A stretch of DNA of 19,547 nt from Acidobacteriota bacterium (GTDB lineage Bacteria; Acidobacteriota; Terriglobia; Acidiferrales; UBA7541). Made by a program: the position numbers and the translations under genes. The stretch is taken from positions 1 through 19,547 of the forward strand of contig QHYF01000030.1 in NCBI GenBank assembly GCA_003224075.1. The letters are read 5' to 3'. Within the stretch, counting starts at the first letter, position 1; every line of letters begins with the position of its first letter. The notes under the pieces are model-generated. The model saw nothing but the letters and a program-made list of their open reading frames with translations, did not search any database and was not told where the DNA came from. Below are positions 16,398-19,547 of this stretch, piece after piece.

Positions 16398-17273
16398 ATG
16401 CCCACACTGCTCGATTTCCGGCGCCGTATCCGCTCGGTGAAAAACACCCAGCAGATCACGCGCGCGATGAAATTCGTCGCGGCGGCAATGTTGCGACGGG
16501 CTCAGGAACGGGCTCTTGCCGCGCGTCCGTTCGCGAAGGAACTTGCACGCGTGCTGCGCTCGACGATGTCGCGCATCAGCGAGCCCCAGCACCCGCTCCT
16601 GGCGCACCGTCCGGAAGAACGAATTTTGGTGATTGTCATGACGGGAGAACGTGGCCTCGCCGGCGCCTTCAACACCAACGTTCTGCGCAAGGCCAGCGAT
16701 TTCTTCCGCGCCAATAAAAACAAGAAGATTTCGGTTATTCCGGTGGGCAAAAAGGGCCGGGATTCCCTGAAGAAGGCTGGTTTCAACGTCATCGCGGAAT
16801 ACGTGAACGTGCTCGCTCGCGTTGATTTCGCGACGGCGAGGGAGATTTCTGCGCTGGTTACGGATCTCTATGCGGAGGAAAAGATCGATTCCGTCCATCT
16901 CGTATTCAGCGAATTCAAGACGGTCATGTCCGCGAATCTCGCGGCCGAAAAGCTTCTCCCCGTCGAAGCCATTCGCATCGAGGAGGAGTCCGCCGCGGAA
17001 CAGGCTGCTTCAAAGGTGGATTACATCTATGAACAGGCCGCGGAGCGACTCTTGGACAAGTTGCTCCCGCGCTATGTCGAAACGCAGATGCTTCGCGCGA
17101 TGCTGGAGTCATCGGCGGCCGAGCACGGTGCGCGCATGACCGCCATGGAATCGGCGACCAAAAACGCGGGTGAAGTGATTGATGCGCTGACGCTGCACAT
17201 GAACAAAGTGCGCCAGGCGGCCATCACCAAGGAGATTATTGAGATTGTGAGCGGCGCTTCATCCACCGCTTAG
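16398..17273 (+). CDS. atpG: ATP synthase F1 subunit gamma
   Basis: The 291-residue protein has the conserved gamma ends: N-terminal FRRRIRSVKNTQQITRAMKFVAAAMLRRAQ, the ITGERGLAGAFN-type block (VMTGERGLAGAFNTNVLRKA), and C-terminal ARMTAMESATKNAGEVIDAL with VRQAAITKEIIEIVSGA. Gamma is the rotating central shaft that couples proton flow in F0 to catalysis in beta. Its ATG lies 22 bases past atpA with a hairpin in between. The stop is followed by GGAG of the atpD ribosome binding site. Confidence 0.97.
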   Translation: MPTLLDFRRRIRSVKNTQQITRAMKFVAAAMLRRAQERALAARPFAKELARVLRSTMSRISEPQHPLLAHRPEERILVIVMTGERGLAGAFNTNVLRKASDFFRANKNKKISVIPVGKKGRDSLKKAGFNVIAEYVNVLARVDFATAREISALVTDLYAEEKIDSVHLVFSEFKTVMSANLAAEKLLPVEAIRIEEESAAEQAASKVDYIYEQAAERLLDKLLPRYVETQMLRAMLESSAAEHGARMTAMESATKNAGEVIDALTLHMNKVRQAAITKEIIEIVSGASSTA

Positions 17274-17281
17274 GAGAAAGC

Positions 17282-18733
17282 ATGGCAGAGGAATACGCAG
17301 CGATAGGCAAAGTGGTGCAGGTCATCGGGCCGGTGCTGGACGTGCAATTTGAAGCGGGCCACCTGCCCGCCATTTACAACGCCCTTCGCGTCACCAGCGA
17401 TGGATACAGCGTTCCCGAGCCGATCGACGTGACCGCGGAAGTGCAGCAGCACCTCGGCGAAGGCCGCGTTCGCGCTGTGGCCATGGAGCCTACCGAGGGC
17501 CTCGTGCGCGGCATGAAGGCCTTTGACCTGGGCAAGGGCATCACTGTTCCCGTGGGGCGTTCCACGCTCGGACGTGTGATGAATGTTCTCGGCAAGCCCG
17601 TGGATCAATTGGGGCCGCTCACGAGCGATACGCAATATCCGATTCACCGGCCGGCGCCGCTGCTTGACCAGCAGTCCACAACGCTGGAAATGTTTGAAAC
17701 GGGCATCAAGGTTGTCGACCTCATCCAACCTTTCCTCAAGGGCGGAAAGATTGGTTTGTTCGGCGGCGCTGGTGTGGGCAAAACCGTTCTCATCCAGGAA
17801 TTGATCCACAATGTTGCCATGCAGCACGGCGGCGTGTCCGTCTTCTCCGGCGTTGGCGAGCGCACCCGTGAGGGGAACGACCTCTGGATTGAGTTCCAGG
17901 AATCCGGCGTCGTGGTTCCCGGCAATTCGGAAAAATCCCGCGCGGCCCTGATTTATGGCCAGATGACGGAACCGCCCGGGGCGCGCCTCCGTGTCGGTCT
18001 CACCGGCCTCACCGTCGCCGAGTATTTCCGCGACCAGGAACACCTAGACGTGCTGCTCTTTATCGACAATATTTTCCGTTTCGTGCAGGCGGGTTCGGAA
18101 GTTTCCGCGCTTCTTGGACGCATGCCCTCGGCGGTCGGTTACCAGCCGAACCTGAACACGGAAATCGGCGAACTCCAGGAGCGCATTACTTCCACCAAGT
18201 CCGGCTCGATCACTTCCGTGCAGGCGATTTACGTGCCTGCTGACGACTACACCGACCCCGCACCGGCGGCGACCTTCACCCACCTGGACGCTTCCACGAA
18301 TCTGAGCCGCCAAATCGTCGAGCGCGGCATTTATCCCGCCGTCGATCCGCTGGCCAGCTACTCACGCATTCTCGATGCGCGCATCGTTGGACAGGAGCAT
18401 TACGCGGTGGCCCGCGCCGTGAAATCGATTCTGCAGCGCTACAAGGACCTGCAGGACATCATCGCGATTTTGGGGATCGAAGAGCTTTCCGACGAGGACA
18501 AGCGCACCGTGGCGCGCGCCCGCAAGATTGAAAAGTTTCTCTCGCAACCGATGTTCGTGGCCGCGCAATTCACCGGCCTCGAAGGCAAGTACGTGAAGAT
18601 CGAAGACACCGTGCGCAGCTTCAAGGAAATCGTGGAAGGGAAATACGACGACATTCCGGAGCAGGCCTTCTACATGGTGGGCACGATCGAGGAAGCTCTC
18701 GAGAAGGCTGAAAAGATGAAGGCGAACGCGTAA
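17282..18733 (+). CDS. atpD: ATP synthase F1 subunit beta
   Basis: The 483-residue protein is the catalytic subunit, normal in length. It has the P-loop GGAGVGKT at residues 161-168, the GERTREGNDLW block with the catalytic Glu region, VLLFIDNIFRFVQAGSEVSALLGRMPSAVGYQP, and a C-terminal DELSEED-type element here read as EELSDEDKRTV. It makes or hydrolyses ATP as gamma turns. GGAG lies five bases before the ATG, overlapping the atpG stop. Eight bases separate its stop from atpC. Confidence 0.98.
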   Translation: MAEEYAAIGKVVQVIGPVLDVQFEAGHLPAIYNALRVTSDGYSVPEPIDVTAEVQQHLGEGRVRAVAMEPTEGLVRGMKAFDLGKGITVPVGRSTLGRVMNVLGKPVDQLGPLTSDTQYPIHRPAPLLDQQSTTLEMFETGIKVVDLIQPFLKGGKIGLFGGAGVGKTVLIQELIHNVAMQHGGVSVFSGVGERTREGNDLWIEFQESGVVVPGNSEKSRAALIYGQMTEPPGARLRVGLTGLTVAEYFRDQEHLDVLLFIDNIFRFVQAGSEVSALLGRMPSAVGYQPNLNTEIGELQERITSTKSGSITSVQAIYVPADDYTDPAPAATFTHLDASTNLSRQIVERGIYPAVDPLASYSRILDARIVGQEHYAVARAVKSILQRYKDLQDIIAILGIEELSDEDKRTVARARKIEKFLSQPMFVAAQFTGLEGKYVKIEDTVRSFKEIVEGKYDDIPEQAFYMVGTIEEALEKAEKMKANA

Positions 18734-18741
18734 ATACGAAG

Positions 18742-19179
18742 ATGGCCGCGGAATCCATTGAGCTCGTTGTGGTCACGCCGGAGAAGCAGTTGATTCGCCA
18801 GCGCGTCACGGAGGTGCAGCTTCCCGGCGCGAATGGTTATCTCGGCATTCTGCCTGGGCATGCGCCGCTCATGACCCAACTGGGCGTCGGCGAACTGAGT
18901 TTTCACGACACGAGCGGCAAGGAATCCGAGCATCTGGCCATCATTAGCGGGTTTGCTGAAGTGTTGCCGGATCGCGTCACGGTTCTCGCGGAGACCGCCG
19001 AGTTTGCCGCGGAAATCGATCTTGCGCGCGCAGAAGCTGCCAAGGCGCGCGCCGAAAAGCACCTTGTCTCCGGAGACACCAATAACGATTGGGACCGCGC
19101 CAGAGTTGCTCTTCAGCGCGCATTGATCCGCATCCAGGTCGCCCGCAAATACCGCGGCACGTCCGTAAATTCCCGTTGA
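18742..19179 (+). CDS. atpC: ATP synthase F1 subunit epsilon
   Basis: The 145-residue protein has the epsilon beta-sandwich (LVVVTPEKQLIRQRVTEVQLPG, then GYLGILPGHAPLMTQLGVGEL) and ISGFAEVLPDRVTVLAETAE, followed by a C-terminal helical pair (ARAEAAKARAEKHL, then ARVALQRALIRIQVARKY). It links gamma to the c-ring and may inhibit ATP hydrolysis through the C-terminal helices. Only a weak ribosome binding site precedes the ATG, so it may be coupled to atpD. It closes the F1 gene set; no terminator hairpin is evident after it. Confidence 0.95.
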   Translation: MAAESIELVVVTPEKQLIRQRVTEVQLPGANGYLGILPGHAPLMTQLGVGELSFHDTSGKESEHLAIISGFAEVLPDRVTVLAETAEFAAEIDLARAEAAKARAEKHLVSGDTNNDWDRARVALQRALIRIQVARKYRGTSVNSR

Positions 19180-19256
19180 CCTAGACCCTCCCCCGAGGAG
19201 AAAGGGATCCGCGACCAGAAGCGGGCTTATCTCATCTAATTCGCCAGGAACTGAAA

Positions 19257-19511
19257 ATGTACCGGATCACTATTTATACGACTACCTGGTGCCCGGACTG
19301 CTGGCGCACCACGTCTTTTCTGAAAGAACGCGGAGTGGAGTATTGCGAAGTGAACATCGAAGAAGATGAGTCCGCAGAAGAGATCGTCATCAAGGCGAAC
19401 GAGGGCAAGCGGAAAGTCCCAACGCTGGAAGTCGGCGGCCGCTATTTCGCCTGCAGCCCTTTCGATCCCGAGCAGCTCGCCTCCGAACTTAACATTCCCC
19501 TTAATCCCTGA
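19257..19511 (+). CDS. Glutaredoxin-like thiol-disulfide protein
   Basis: The 84-residue protein is a minimal thioredoxin fold with the active site CPDC at residues 12-15 (TTWCPDCWRT) and the cis-proline block KVPTLEV near residue 60. It resembles the short glutaredoxin/mycoredoxin-like family. Such proteins reduce disulfides or mixed thiols in the cytosol; the electron donor is unknown. AGGAA six bases before the ATG supports the start. It follows atpC by 77 bases in the same direction with no visible terminator, so read-through from the ATP synthase operon is possible. Cys30 and Cys65 are extra. Confidence 0.85.
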   Translation: MYRITIYTTTWCPDCWRTTSFLKERGVEYCEVNIEEDESAEEIVIKANEGKRKVPTLEVGGRYFACSPFDPEQLASELNIPLNP

Positions 19512-19547
19512 TCACGCGTAGATTTCCCAGCTCGCTAATTCAGTGCC

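Overview
The window reads as a chromosomal fragment of a GC-rich Gram-negative bacterium, most likely an acidobacterium (Acidobacteriota). The basis is gene content and protein style rather than a marker gene: a PQQ dehydrogenase with a built-in cytochrome c, a Tat-exported Gfo/Idh/MocA oxidoreductase, an IPT/TIG lipoprotein with a TolB-like propeller, and an ATP synthase cluster starting with two b-type subunits. No rRNA, tRNA, transposase, CRISPR array or phage gene was seen.

Layout. Bases 1-831 hold the 3' part of a TPR-type protein. Bases 1110-2618 encode a lipoprotein with two IPT/TIG-like domains and a propeller. Facing it is glpX (2688-3674, minus), divergent from an exported quinoprotein-cytochrome c dehydrogenase (3831-5936). 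That gene converges on a Tat-exported oxidoreductase (6003-7367, minus), which diverges from a LysE/RhtB exporter (7534-8157). A 282-base gap (8158-8439) contains a good sigma70-type promoter and four hairpins but no convincing protein gene. Then come a DUF711/UPF0210 protein with a signal peptide (8440-9723, minus), a Phd/PIN toxin-antitoxin pair (10008-10684), glutaryl-CoA dehydrogenase (10719-11891, minus) and a HAD phosphatase-like gene (12169-12909).

The last third is an ATP synthase operon: b', b, delta, alpha, gamma, beta, epsilon (13165-19179), followed by a small glutaredoxin-like gene. The order is the usual F1 order, but the F0 a and c genes are absent, so the membrane rotor and channel must be encoded elsewhere. 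A promoter at 13005-13034 fits the operon, and a perfect 12-base palindrome lies at its predicted start of transcription.

Most protein genes are ordinary. The points that deserve a second look are mainly non-coding: the structured gap at 8191-8417, a hairpin between the ribosome binding site and start codon of atpG, palindromic repeats inside the toxin-antitoxin promoter, and two genes whose promoters imply leaderless mRNAs. I did not find a clear new multi-gene system.
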